Source: JAAGZL01 sp050291365 (lineage in GTDB: Bacteria > Pseudomonadota > Gammaproteobacteria > Chromatiales > Chromatiaceae). Taken from it: a DNA stretch of 64,000 bases. Position 1 is the stretch's first letter, and every line of letters begins with the position of its first letter. The notes beneath the pieces are model-generated. The model was given only the letters and a program-made list of their open reading frames with translations, was not told the origin of the DNA and made no database searches. The position numbers and the translations under genes are program-made. Of the stretch, positions 16,426 through 26,300 are shown in pieces. Location of the stretch: positions 1 to 64,000 of the forward strand of contig JBNKJS010000008.1 of NCBI GenBank assembly GCA_050291365.1, read 5' to 3'.

Positions 16426-17280
16426 ATGTCTACACAACAACTACATGGTGCGGGCCTCGGCCTGAGGCGGGAGCTGCTTCCCGCCCTCAGGTCCGAGCTG
16501 CCGGAGAGCATCGACTTTTTTGAACTGGCCCCGGAAAACTGGATGGAGATGGGGGGCGCCTGGCGTAAAGAGCTGCGCCACATCGCCGAGCAGCGTCCCA
16601 TCATAGCCCACGGCCTCTCCCTCTCTTTGGGCGGGCCGGCACCACTGAATGAGGGGTTTCTGCAGAGAGAGAGGCGTTTTCTGGAGGAGTACCAGATCGG
16701 CCTCTTTACCGAGCATCTATCCTGGTGTGGTGACGAAGGTCAGCTCTATGACCTGCTGCCCATACCCTGCACCTATGAGGCGGTCACTCATGTGGCGCAA
16801 CGCATCCGGCGCACCCAGGAGATCCTGGAACGGCGCATCGCCATTGAGAACCCATCCTACTATGTAGCTCCCCCCGGTGCTGATATGAGCGAGACCGACT
16901 TCATCCGCGCCGTGCTGGAAGAGGCGGATTGTGACCTGCATCTGGACGTCAACAACGTCTACGTCAACAGCGTCAATTTCGGTTTCGACCCCTGGGATTT
17001 TATTCGACAGCTCCCAGCGGAGCGGGTGGTCTATATCCATGTAGCCGGCCACTACACAGAACCGGATGGACTGCTCATCGACACCCACGGAGCCGATGTT
17101 ATCGACCCGGTGTGGCAGCTGCTGGAAAAAACCTACGCCCACCTGGGAACGCCACCCACCCTGCTGGAACGAGACTTCAATATTCCACCGTTGGCGCAAC
17201 TGCTGGACGAAGTGGGGTTCATCCGCCGGTTGCAGCGCCAGCATGGAGAAGAGGGAGGAGTCTATGAACAGGTTGCATGA
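16426..17280 (+). CDS. MNIO family enzyme (DUF692), bufferin maturase BufB/HvfB
   Basis: A 284-residue multinuclear non-heme iron oxidase. Diagnostic TIM-barrel motifs are visible: ELAPENWM, AHGLSLSLGG, TEHLSW, IENPSYY, LDVNNVYVN, YIHVAGH, DTHGADV and LLERDFNIPP, which provide the His, Asp, Glu and Asn ligands of the iron cluster. The enzyme oxidatively modifies cysteines of the adjacent precursor. The gene follows the precursor stop by 20 bases and overlaps the next gene by 17 bases, so maturase and partner are coupled. Confidence 0.95.
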   Translation: MSTQQLHGAGLGLRRELLPALRSELPESIDFFELAPENWMEMGGAWRKELRHIAEQRPIIAHGLSLSLGGPAPLNEGFLQRERRFLEEYQIGLFTEHLSWCGDEGQLYDLLPIPCTYEAVTHVAQRIRRTQEILERRIAIENPSYYVAPPGADMSETDFIRAVLEEADCDLHLDVNNVYVNSVNFGFDPWDFIRQLPAERVVYIHVAGHYTEPDGLLIDTHGADVIDPVWQLLEKTYAHLGTPPTLLERDFNIPPLAQLLDEVGFIRRLQRQHGEEGGVYEQVA

Positions 17281-18040
17281 GACCACTGGGTTCAAGGATT
17301 TTCAGGCCGGCTTTGCCGCCCGCATCCGCGATCCCCAGGGCGCACCCCTGCCGTCGCAGGTGCCGGAACGGCGCATGCGGGCCTATGAAGAGCTGGTGTT
17401 CAACAACCTGGAGGGCTTCCTGCTCTCCTGCTATCCCATCACCCGCAAGCTACTGGGCCAGGGGCAGTGGGACCAAACCCTGCGGCGCTTTGTTATGGAG
17501 CATCGCTGCGCCTCGCCCCTGTTTCGGGATATCCCCAAGGAGTTCCTGGATTGGCTGGAGGATAAGTGTAATGAGCTGTTTCCCTCCATGCCTTTCCTGC
17601 ATGAGTTCATGCACTACGAGTGGTTGGAGCTGGCGGTTTCGGTCAGTCCGGCCGAAATAGATCCATGGGAGATAGATGCAACGGGTGACTACTTTACCAC
17701 CCCAGCCCTGTTGAACCCGACCGCGCAACTGGCCTGCTACAACTACCCCGTGCATCTGATAGGGCCGGAATTCAAACCACAGAGTACCGATGGCCAGATC
17801 TACTGCTACCTGCTCTATCGCGATACCGCAGACCAGGTCCAGTTTATAGAACTCAACCCGATCTCAGCGCGTCTGCTAGAGCTGTTACAACAACAGGAGA
17901 TCACCGGGCGGGAAGCGCTGCTACAGATCGCCGGTGAAATTAACCACAACAATCCCGAAGCGCTGGCGGAGTCCGGACGCACTCAACTACAAGAGCTGCA
18001 TCACTCCGGTGTGCTACTGGGAACCAGGAGAAGATTATGA
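17264..18040 (+). CDS. DUF2063 protein, MNIO partner BufC/HvfC
   Basis: A 258-residue protein of the DUF2063 family, the obligatory partner that presents the precursor peptide to the MNIO enzyme. The N-terminal half is family typical (FQAGFAARIRD, RRMRAYEELVFNNLEGFL, CYPITRKLLG). The C-terminal half (ELNPISARLLELLQQ) resembles the winged RiPP-recognition part. The ATG with GGGAGGAG in front defines the start inside bufB. A 4-base ATGA overlap leads to the DoxX gene. Confidence 0.93.
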   Translation: MNRLHETTGFKDFQAGFAARIRDPQGAPLPSQVPERRMRAYEELVFNNLEGFLLSCYPITRKLLGQGQWDQTLRRFVMEHRCASPLFRDIPKEFLDWLEDKCNELFPSMPFLHEFMHYEWLELAVSVSPAEIDPWEIDATGDYFTTPALLNPTAQLACYNYPVHLIGPEFKPQSTDGQIYCYLLYRDTADQVQFIELNPISARLLELLQQQEITGREALLQIAGEINHNNPEALAESGRTQLQELHHSGVLLGTRRRL

Positions 18041-18498
18041 ATATTGTACTGTCAGCCCCACAATGGGTTTTCGCCCGGCTGAACCAGAGCGGAGAGTATC
18101 TCTCCATGTTGGGATTACGCCTACTGCTCGCCTACGAGTATTGGGAGTCAGGTATCGTAAAATTCAACGGCGCAAACTGGTTTGCCCAGATCCAGAGCCA
18201 GTTTCCCTTTCCGTTCAGCCTAGTACCCCCCGAGATCAGCTGGTTCCTAGCCACCTGGAGTGAACTGCTAGGCGCCATAGCCCTGGTGATTGGCTTAGCC
18301 ACCAGATTCTTCAGCCTCTCCCTGATCATCCTAACCATCGTAGCCTGGGCCAGCGTACACGCCGGACACGGCTACAACGTATGCAGCAACGGCTTCAAAC
18401 TACCACTCATCTACCTGGTAATGTTCATCCCACTACTGCTCAGCGGCCCAGGCAAACTAAGCCTAGATCACCTAATCTCAAAACGTTTCAGCAACTAA
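18037..18498 (+). CDS. DoxX family membrane protein
   Basis: A 153-residue integral membrane protein with about four hydrophobic helices and the DoxX pattern GLRLLLAYEYWESGIVKFNG and LATWSELLGAIALVIGLATR. DoxX proteins are regular last members of Buf/Hvf operons, where they may process or export the product or act on redox at the membrane. Their biochemistry there is not settled. It is translationally coupled to the partner gene. Confidence 0.9.
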   Translation: MNIVLSAPQWVFARLNQSGEYLSMLGLRLLLAYEYWESGIVKFNGANWFAQIQSQFPFPFSLVPPEISWFLATWSELLGAIALVIGLATRFFSLSLIILTIVAWASVHAGHGYNVCSNGFKLPLIYLVMFIPLLLSGPGKLSLDHLISKRFSN

Positions 18499-18502
18499 CC
18501 CA

Positions 18503-19110
18503 TCCCCTCTCTTTAGCATCCCCTCTCCCCACGGGGGAGAGGGCTAGGGTGAGGGGGAAAACTAAAAACATCATCCCCAACTAATCCACCCGCCCCAACC
18601 GAAAACCACCACCCAACCATCCCCTCTCCCATTGGGGGAGAGGGCTAGGGTGAGGGGGAAAACTAAAAACATCACCCCCAACTAATCCACCCACCATCCC
18701 CTCGGGGGACGACTCCAGGGATGGAGGAGGTAGAACGAAGTTCGGAACCAGAGTCGAGAGGGCTACGACTGCATGGACGCAGGAGGTACGAGCTCATGGA
18801 TGGGCGAAGGTAGAATAATGCAGGAGCAATTATCGAGAGCGACGCAGGAGGCCAAAGCCGAGGGTGAGGGGGAAAAGCTAGGCCGAGAGGGAAAAGCCAG
18901 GCCGAAGGGAAAAGCCAGGCCGAGAGGGAAAAGCCAGGCCGAGGCAGAAAACCAAAAACATCACCCCCAACTAATCCCTCCACCTTAACCGAAAACCACC
19001 ACCCAACCATCCCCTCTCCCTTTGGGGGAGAAGGCTAGGGTGAGGGGGAAAAGCTAGGCCGAGAGGGAAAAGCTAGGCCGAGAGGGAAAAGCCAGGCCGA
19101 GGCAGAAAAC
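18503..19110. repeat. Composite repeat block with three module types
   Basis: This block contains CT/GA-rich near-palindromes, a reverse-orientation 62-bp cassette at 18799-18860, and three copies of a third module (AACCGAAAACCACCACCCAA with AAACTAAAAACATCA). It also holds short tandem runs of a 19-bp unit, AGGCCGAGAGGGAAAAGCC, at about 18880-18945 and 19050-19105. No credible gene is present. Confidence 0.85.
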
Positions 19111-19178
19111 TAAAAACATCAGCCTTAACAACTCCCCACACCCCAACCAAAAATAACCCCCACCCCTTTTTTACAGAC

Positions 19179-19227
19179 AAAAAAAAGCCGGGACTAACAG
19201 GCCTCACTCAGACCATTAATCCCAGCC
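19179..19227 (-). terminator. Rho-independent terminator of the cold-shock gene
   Basis: On the minus strand an 11-bp stem (GCTGGGATTAA pairing with TTAGTCCCGGC, three G-U pairs) is followed by eight T residues. It lies 18 bases beyond the cold-shock stop codon. Confidence 0.85.
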
Positions 19228-19245
19228 TTTGGTGTTCAGTAATTA

Positions 19246-19452
19246 CTACAACGGAACTACCTTGTTAGCGCATGGGCCCTTCTGTCCTTGTCCTACCTCA
19301 AACTCAACCTCTTGGCCATCGTTGAGGGTTGCATAACCGCCGCCGGCTTGAATCTCTGAATGGTGTACGAACAAATCCTTGCCACCATCTTCTGGAGTGA
19401 TAAAACCAAAGCCTTTATCGGCATTAAACCACTTTACTGTACCTTTACTCAT
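19246..19452 (-). CDS. CspA family cold-shock protein
   Basis: A 68-residue single cold-shock domain that binds single-stranded RNA and DNA. RNP1 is KGFGFITP and RNP2 is DLFVHHSEI. The ends MSKGTVKWFNADKGFGF and GPCANKVVPL are typical of gammaproteobacterial Csp proteins. The start was chosen at MSKGTVKW, with AGGA 9 bases upstream. An in-frame ATG 13 codons earlier is not used in the family. It has its own terminator. Confidence 0.95.
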   Translation of the reverse strand: MSKGTVKWFNADKGFGFITPEDGGKDLFVHHSEIQAGGGYATLNDGQEVEFEVGQGQKGPCANKVVPL

Positions 19453-19947
19453 TTGATGCTTTCCTGTGTTATTCAGCTGAATGCTGATCACACAGTATAG
19501 GTGTTTTAGGCAAAAAATTCACAAATAGATTCAAAATGGGCGAAATATATTGGAATTTTGAGGAAAAAGTGGACAAAACCGGTGATATATCCGCATAAAA
19601 AATCCCAGATCACCAATCACACCCACCGGACTTGTACCGCCACCATGAACCTTTCTCCCTTCCCCCCAGGGGGGAAGGGCCGGGGATGAGGGGGATAACT
19701 TAAAACGTTAGCCTTACTAATTCACCTGCCTTAACAGAAAAACCAACCACCCAGTCATCCCGCAGGTTGACCGCAGCATCCAGGAAGATCAAAACAGTAC
19801 CAGCATAGATAAATATAGGGAATTCTGGGAGAATCAAACCATTACACGGAAGGAAAAATAATAATGGCTCCAGTGAATACACTTCCCAAAGTTGAAGCTT
19901 GTAAGATAATTCGCATAACTTGCCTCATAACAATAGAAAGCGAATAG
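19453..19947. other. Intergenic region between the cold-shock gene and hsdM
   Basis: No gene is seen. It contains the cold-shock leader, one partial CT/GA-rich repeat at about 19655-19700, a diverged third-module copy at about 19705-19760, and the second copy of the 46-bp repeat at 19808-19853, which may lie in the hsd promoter region. Confidence 0.6.
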
Positions 19948-22047
19948 ATGAATTCCGAACAACTTAAACAACTAGAAAACGATCTTTGGGCCGCCGCCGA
20001 TAACCTGCGTGCTAATACCGATCTCAAGTCCAGTGAGTACGCCACCCCGGTGCTGGGGCTGATCTTCCTCAAGTTTGCCGATAACAAATACAGCCGCGCC
20101 GAAATGGCGATTACCCGCGAATACAACAAACTCCAGGGTACCCGGCGCGAGAAGCCTATCTCGGAGATTGCTATCCAGAAATGCGGTTTCTATCTGCCGG
20201 ATCATGCGCGCTACGACTATTTGTTGAATCTGTCGGAGGATAAGGATGTCGCCAAGGCGATCAAAGGCGCTATGCAGGCGATTGAGGATTACAAGGAAGA
20301 GCTGGAGGGCGTACTGCCCAAGGATGAATACGCGCCGCTGACGCGTACCGACAAGACCATCCCGGCGCAATTGCTGAAAACCTTTTCCGATATCCCCAAA
20401 GACGCCAACGGCGATGTGTTCGGCAAGATCTATGAGTACTTCCTCGGCAACTTCGCCCTGACCGAGGGGCAGAAGGGCGGCGAATTCTTTACCCCCACCT
20501 CGGTGGTGCAGTTGATGGTGGAGATCATCGAACCGCATAAAGGCACGGTATACGACCCGGCCTGCGGTTCCGGCGGCATGTTCGTGCAGTCGCAGCACTT
20601 TGTCGAGCAGCACCGCAAGCAGCTCAAGGCGCTGGGCGAGGTCGAGGACGAAGACCAGCTCTATGTCTACGGCCAGGAAAAGACCCTGGATACGGTCAAG
20701 CTGGCCAAGATGAACCTCGCGGTCAATGGCCTGCGCGGCGAAGTGCGCCAGGCCAACAGCTATTCCGAAGATCCTTACGACGGTTTCGGCAAGTTCGATT
20801 ACGTCATGGCCAATCCACCCTTCAATGTCGATGACGTGCCGGTGGCCACGGTCGAGAAAGACCCGCGCTTCAATACCTACGGCATCCCGCGCAAGAAGAC
20901 TAAGGTGAAAAAGGGCGATGAAGGCAAGGAGACAGTACCCAACGCCAACTACCTGTGGATCAACCTGTTCGCAACCTCACTGAAAGACAAGGGCCGCGCC
21001 GGGCTGGTCATGGCCAACTCCGCCTCCGACGCACGCCACTCCGAGGCCGATATCCGCCAGAGCCTGATCGAGAATAACCTGATCTACGGCATGCTGACCC
21101 TGCCGTCGAACATGTTCTACACCGTCACGCTGCCGGCGACGCTGTGGTTTTTCGACAAGAACAAACAGGATGACCGTATCCTGTTCATCGATGCGCGCAA
21201 CATCTTCACCCAGATCGACCGTGCCCACCGCGAATTCAGCCCCGAGCAAATCCAGAATATCGCTATCATCAGCAAGCTGCACAAGGGTAAGCGCAAGGAG
21301 TTCGTGCACCTGATCGACCGCTATTTCGAGCAGGGTATGGCGCAACTGATCGACAATGAAAAACAGGTGAAACCCGTCAGTGAACAATTACTGGAGGTGC
21401 TGGACGATAAAGCGGGCAAGCTGGCCGTGGGTGATCTGGTCAAGCAGTGGAAGGCGCTGGGCAAGCTGCAAACCCGCTACCAAAAATACCTCGACACCAC
21501 CGATACCAGGCTACGAACCGACGCCGATATCAATAAAAAGAATAAAAGCCAGCACAACTTGCGCGAGGCCTTCGATCCCTTTTTCGAGAGCCTGCACAGC
21601 GGCCTTAAGGATCTGGACCGGATCGTGCGCAAACATGAAAAGGTCAGGGCCGAAGCCGCCAAAAAGGCCGGGAAACGTAGCACCACCGACCGCGAAACCA
21701 AGCGCTTGAAAGAGGCGCTGGAACTGCTGCATAAAGAGGTCAAGCTGGCCGAGAGTTTCTACAAGCACATCCACTGGCTGCAGGAGCGCTTTCCCAACGC
21801 AGAGTATGAGGATGTGACCGGCCTGTGCAAACTGGCGACACCGGAGGAGGTTGAGGAGCAGGATTACTCACTGAATCCGGGACGGTATGTGGGGGTGGTG
21901 ATTGAAGAAGATGGGAAGACGGAGGAAGAGTTTATTGCTGAAATGTTAGCGATGAATGATGAACTCCAACAGTTAAGTAATGAGAGTAAAAGCTTAAATA
22001 CAGTGATTCAAAAAAACCTACATATTCTGGTAGGTGAAAATGAATAA
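19948..22047 (+). CDS. Type I restriction-modification system, methyltransferase subunit HsdM
   Basis: A 699-residue N6-adenine DNA methyltransferase. The N-terminal helical HsdM domain (LKQLENDLWAAADNLRANTD) is followed by SAM motif I DPACGSGGMF at 203-212 and catalytic NPPF at 289-292. A long charged helical tail (about 480-699) extends beyond typical 500-residue HsdM proteins and probably contacts HsdS. It modifies the host DNA at the sites recognised by HsdS. The stop overlaps the hsdS start. The GC-rich body contrasts with the AT-richer end and with hsdS, as often seen at the variable specificity gene. Confidence 0.95.
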   Translation: MNSEQLKQLENDLWAAADNLRANTDLKSSEYATPVLGLIFLKFADNKYSRAEMAITREYNKLQGTRREKPISEIAIQKCGFYLPDHARYDYLLNLSEDKDVAKAIKGAMQAIEDYKEELEGVLPKDEYAPLTRTDKTIPAQLLKTFSDIPKDANGDVFGKIYEYFLGNFALTEGQKGGEFFTPTSVVQLMVEIIEPHKGTVYDPACGSGGMFVQSQHFVEQHRKQLKALGEVEDEDQLYVYGQEKTLDTVKLAKMNLAVNGLRGEVRQANSYSEDPYDGFGKFDYVMANPPFNVDDVPVATVEKDPRFNTYGIPRKKTKVKKGDEGKETVPNANYLWINLFATSLKDKGRAGLVMANSASDARHSEADIRQSLIENNLIYGMLTLPSNMFYTVTLPATLWFFDKNKQDDRILFIDARNIFTQIDRAHREFSPEQIQNIAIISKLHKGKRKEFVHLIDRYFEQGMAQLIDNEKQVKPVSEQLLEVLDDKAGKLAVGDLVKQWKALGKLQTRYQKYLDTTDTRLRTDADINKKNKSQHNLREAFDPFFESLHSGLKDLDRIVRKHEKVRAEAAKKAGKRSTTDRETKRLKEALELLHKEVKLAESFYKHIHWLQERFPNAEYEDVTGLCKLATPEEVEEQDYSLNPGRYVGVVIEEDGKTEEEFIAEMLAMNDELQQLSNESKSLNTVIQKNLHILVGENE

Positions 22048-23287
22048 ATACAAACTTAATGAACTTGGCAGTGTTAACAGAGGTAAATCGAAGCACCGCC
22101 CAAGAAATGACCCTGAACTCTATGGGGGTAGATACCCATTTATTCAGACTGGAGATGTAAAACATAGCCCGTTCTATGTGACATCGCATAGCCAAACTTA
22201 CAATGAAAAAGGGTTGTCTCAGAGTAAGCTTTGGCCAGAAGGTACATTGTGTATAACTATTGCGGCAAATATTGCAGATACAGCGATTCTGAGTTACCCG
22301 GCATGTTTTCCAGATAGCATAATTGGTTTTCTTCCAGATAAAGAAAAGTCGGACTTAAAGTATGTTAAGTATTGCCTTGATACTTTTAAGCTGCAAATGC
22401 AATCAATATCTCAAGGCACTACACAAGACAATATGAGTCTTGAGAAACTGTTGTCAATTGAGTTTCCTGCACCTGAATTGGCTCAGCAAAGAAAATTAGC
22501 CGCCATCCTCTCCGCATACGACGACCTAATCGAAAACAACAAACGCCGTATCGCCTTGTTGGAAAAAATGGCCGAAGAGATCTATCGTGAATGGTTTGTC
22601 CGCTTCCGCTTTCCTGGTTACCAAACCGCTGAGTTTGAGAAAGGGGTTCCGAGGGGTTGGGAGCATTTACCAATTAACGAGATACTTGATTTTAAATCTG
22701 GCTTTGCGTTCAAGAGCGAGAAATATGTTGATGATGGCAAATACGGTGTTGTTACTATAAAGAATGTTCACGATGGGAGATTTATAAATGGATGCTCTGA
22801 CTACATAGATGAATTGCCATCAAGATTACCAAAGCACTGTCAAATAGAAGATGGCGATATTCTTATGTCTCTAACGGGTAATGTGGGCAGGGTGTGCATT
22901 TCAGAGGGAGAAAACTTGCTCCTTAATCAACGAGTCGCAATATTAAAACCAAAAGATATTAGCGCATCACATTTTGTATATTGGCTCTTTAGACAAAAAT
23001 CTATGCAGACATTTAGTGAGATGATTTCGACAGGTGCAGCACAACAAAATCTGAGTCCAATAAAACTAGGTAACCAAACGATTCTATATCCTGATGAAAA
23101 TATAATTCATGAATATCAGGAAAAAGTTGAGCCATTAATGGGATTAATTATGCAAATAAGAAAGCAAGTCTCAGTGCTTGAGGTTACAAAAAGTAACTTA
23201 CTACCCAGACTTATCTCAGGAAAACTCTCCGTAGCTGATCTCGATATCCAGGTCCCACCCAGCATGCTGGACGATGAGGCCGCCTAG
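22040..23287 (+). CDS. Type I restriction-modification specificity subunit HsdS
   Basis: A protein of about 415 residues with two target-recognition domains separated by the conserved helical spacer (LAQQRKLAAILSAYDDLIENN, then IALLEKMAEEIYREWFVRFR), and a C-terminal conserved region ending NLLPRLISGKLSV. It sets the bipartite recognition sequence. Base composition in both recognition domains is clearly AT-richer than hsdM or hsdR, a sign of domain exchange. A GTG 6 bases upstream is an alternative start. The gene overlaps hsdM by 8 bases. Confidence 0.93.
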   Translation: MNKYKLNELGSVNRGKSKHRPRNDPELYGGRYPFIQTGDVKHSPFYVTSHSQTYNEKGLSQSKLWPEGTLCITIAANIADTAILSYPACFPDSIIGFLPDKEKSDLKYVKYCLDTFKLQMQSISQGTTQDNMSLEKLLSIEFPAPELAQQRKLAAILSAYDDLIENNKRRIALLEKMAEEIYREWFVRFRFPGYQTAEFEKGVPRGWEHLPINEILDFKSGFAFKSEKYVDDGKYGVVTIKNVHDGRFINGCSDYIDELPSRLPKHCQIEDGDILMSLTGNVGRVCISEGENLLLNQRVAILKPKDISASHFVYWLFRQKSMQTFSEMISTGAAQQNLSPIKLGNQTILYPDENIIHEYQEKVEPLMGLIMQIRKQVSVLEVTKSNLLPRLISGKLSVADLDIQVPPSMLDDEAA

Positions 23288-23310
23288 GCAGGAATAATAA
23301 GGACGAGCAT

Positions 23311-26300
23311 ATGCCAGGGAATTTCATTTCAGAAGACGACATCGAGCAGGCGCTGCTGCAACAACTTCATTCCCGTTTCGGTTTTGAGTTGCTGAATTGT
23401 CATACCCCTCAACCTGAGACCCTAAGCGATAAGTCCAACCGGCAGGATAAGCGTGATGTGATTCTGGCCGACCGCTTAAAGGCGGCCTGTGTGCGTCTTA
23501 ACCCGGAGATTCCCGAGCCGGTGATCGATGAGGTGGTGGAACAGGTCATGGATCGTCGCGCCGCGATGTCGGCGATTGCGGCCAACCGTGAGTTGTACGA
23601 CTTCATCCGCGATGGCGTGCCGGTGACCTTTGACGATGCCGAAGGGATCAAGCAGGACGAATATGTACGGCTGGTGGATTTCGATACCGCGAACGGCGGG
23701 GCCAATGACTATCTGGCGGTTTCCCAGTTGTGGATCAAGTCGATGGGCCAGGCGCCCCGTGCGGCCTATCGCCGCCCCGATGTCATCCTCTACGTAAACG
23801 GGCTGCCGCTGGTGTTCATCGAGCTGAAGAACTCCAACGTCAAACTGCGCAGTGCCTTTGACGATAACCTGAACAACTACAAGCACGATATCCCGCAACT
23901 GTTCCACTGCAATGCGTTTTGCCTGCTCTCCAATGCCATTGAGAGCAAGGTGGGTAGCTTTACCGCCGGGTGGGAACATTTCTTCAACTGGCTGCGGGTG
24001 GACGATGAAAAGGAGAAGGTCGACCGGGCGCGGATCAGTGCTCAGGGCACCAGTCTGGAATTCGCCGCTGCCGGACTATGCCAGCCGCACAAGCTGCTGG
24101 ATTATGTCGAGAACTACATCCTGTTCCACAAGGAAAACACCAAGATCATCGCGCAGAACCACCAGTTCATTGGCGTGAACAATGCGTATGAGCGCTTTCT
24201 GAATCGCAAACAGCTCGACGGCAAGCTGGGTGTGTTCTGGCATACCCAGGGCTCGGGCAAGAGCTTCTCGATGATCTTCTATGCGCGCAAGATCTTCCGC
24301 AAGGTGACGGGCAACTTCAGCTTTGTCGTGGTCACCGACCGGCAGGACCTGGATGGGCAGATATACCGCAACTTTCTCAATACCGGCACCGTGAAGGATA
24401 AGGATGCGGCGCAGCCGAAGAATGCCGAGCAGATGCGTGAGTTTCTCGGGCAGAACAAAAAGGTGGTGTTCACCCTGATCCAGAAATTCCGCTACGACAA
24501 GGGTAAGCAATACCCGCTGCTGTTCAGGCCCGATGAGCGCGAAGTGATCGTCATGGTCGATGAGGCGCATCGCACTCAGTACAAGAACCTGGCGGAGAAT
24601 ATGCGCGCCGGTCTGAAAGGGGCGCATTTCATCGCCTTTACTGGTACACCGCTGTTGGGCAGGGAACGCAAGACCAGCAAGTGGTTTGGCGAATATGTGT
24701 CGGAGTACAACTTCCAGCAGGCGATGGATGATCAGGCCACGGTGCCGTTGTATTACGAAAAGCGTGTGCCCGAGGTGTTGAACCAGAACGACGACCTGAG
24801 CGAGGAGTTCTACGAACTGCTGGAGGATGAAAACCTCAGCGAGGCGCAGGCCGAGAAGCTGGAGAAGAAATTCACCACCGAACTACAGGTGATCAAGCGC
24901 GATGACCGCCTCGACAAGATCGCCAACGACATCGTCTACCACTTTCCGCGCCGGGGTTACCTGGGTAAGGGGATGATGATTGCGGTGGATAAATTCACCG
25001 CGGTGAAGATGTACGACAAGGTGCAGGCGGCGTGGAAGGATGAACTGAAACGCCTGCGTGGGTTGGTGAAAAGCACGAGCAACGATATTGAACGTGCGCG
25101 TTTCAAGAAGATCATCGAATTCATGCGCCATGTCGAGATGGCGGTAGTGATCAGCGATCCGACCGCCGATAAAGAGAAATTTGAAAAGGCGGGATTGAAT
25201 ATCGAGCCGCATATCAAACGCCTGGAGCAACTCGACGAACATGGCCACGATATCGAGACCAACTTCAAAGACCCAGAGCACCCATTGCAACTGGTCTTCG
25301 TCTGCGCCATGTGGCTGACCGGCTTCGACGCGCCGACGGTATCCACCCTGTATCTCGACAAACCGATGCGCGATCACTCGCTAATGCAGACCATCGCCCG
25401 CGCCAACAGGGTGGCGGCTTACCGCATTCGTGGCCACAACGGTGAGCTGATCGAAAAAAGAAACGGTGAGATCGTTGATTACTACAACGTCTTCCGCAAC
25501 ATGAAAAAGGCGCTGAAGGACTATGCGCTGGGCGATGACGAGGTGGACGAACAACCGGTCAAGGAGAAGGATGAGCTGTTTGTACTACTGGATGAAGCCA
25601 TCGCCCAGACCCTTGCATTCTGCGCTGAGCGGGATATCGATTTGCGGGCCATTGCACTGGAGCAGGGGACGTTCAAAAACATCAGCAAATTTAACGAATA
25701 CGCCGATATCCTGCTCAGCAAGGACGAGTGGCGCAAATCGTTTTATGTGTTCGATAACACGGTCTCTTCGCTCTATGAGGCCTGCAAGCCGGAGATTTTC
25801 AAGCAGGCGCCGCGACGGGAGATTGCGATCATCCAGTTTCTGCGCGGCGTAATTGCGAGCCTGGTTGAAGAAGTCGATATCGATGCCGTCGAGCAAAAGG
25901 TATCGGAGCTGCTGGACGAGAGCGTGGTGGTGGACAACGCGGAGCAGTTCGCGATCAAAGAGCATCAGGCGCAGTACCAGATAATCCAGAAGGGCAGGGT
26001 CTGGGATTTAAGCAAGATCGACTTCGACAAGCTGAAGGAAGACTTCAAGCAGGCGCAATACCAGCATATTCAAATTGCAGATATGCGCAAGTTCATCGAA
26101 ACCAAGCTGCAACAGATGATCGAGCAGAACTATACGCGGGTAGACTTCGCGCAAAAGTTGCAGGAGATTATCGACCGCTACAATTCAGGTGGATCATCAA
26201 CCGAAGATTACTACGAAGAAATGCTTAAGTTCGCTGCGGCCATGAAAGAAGAGGATGAGCGTCATATCCGACTTGGATTGACCGAAGACGAACTGGAACT

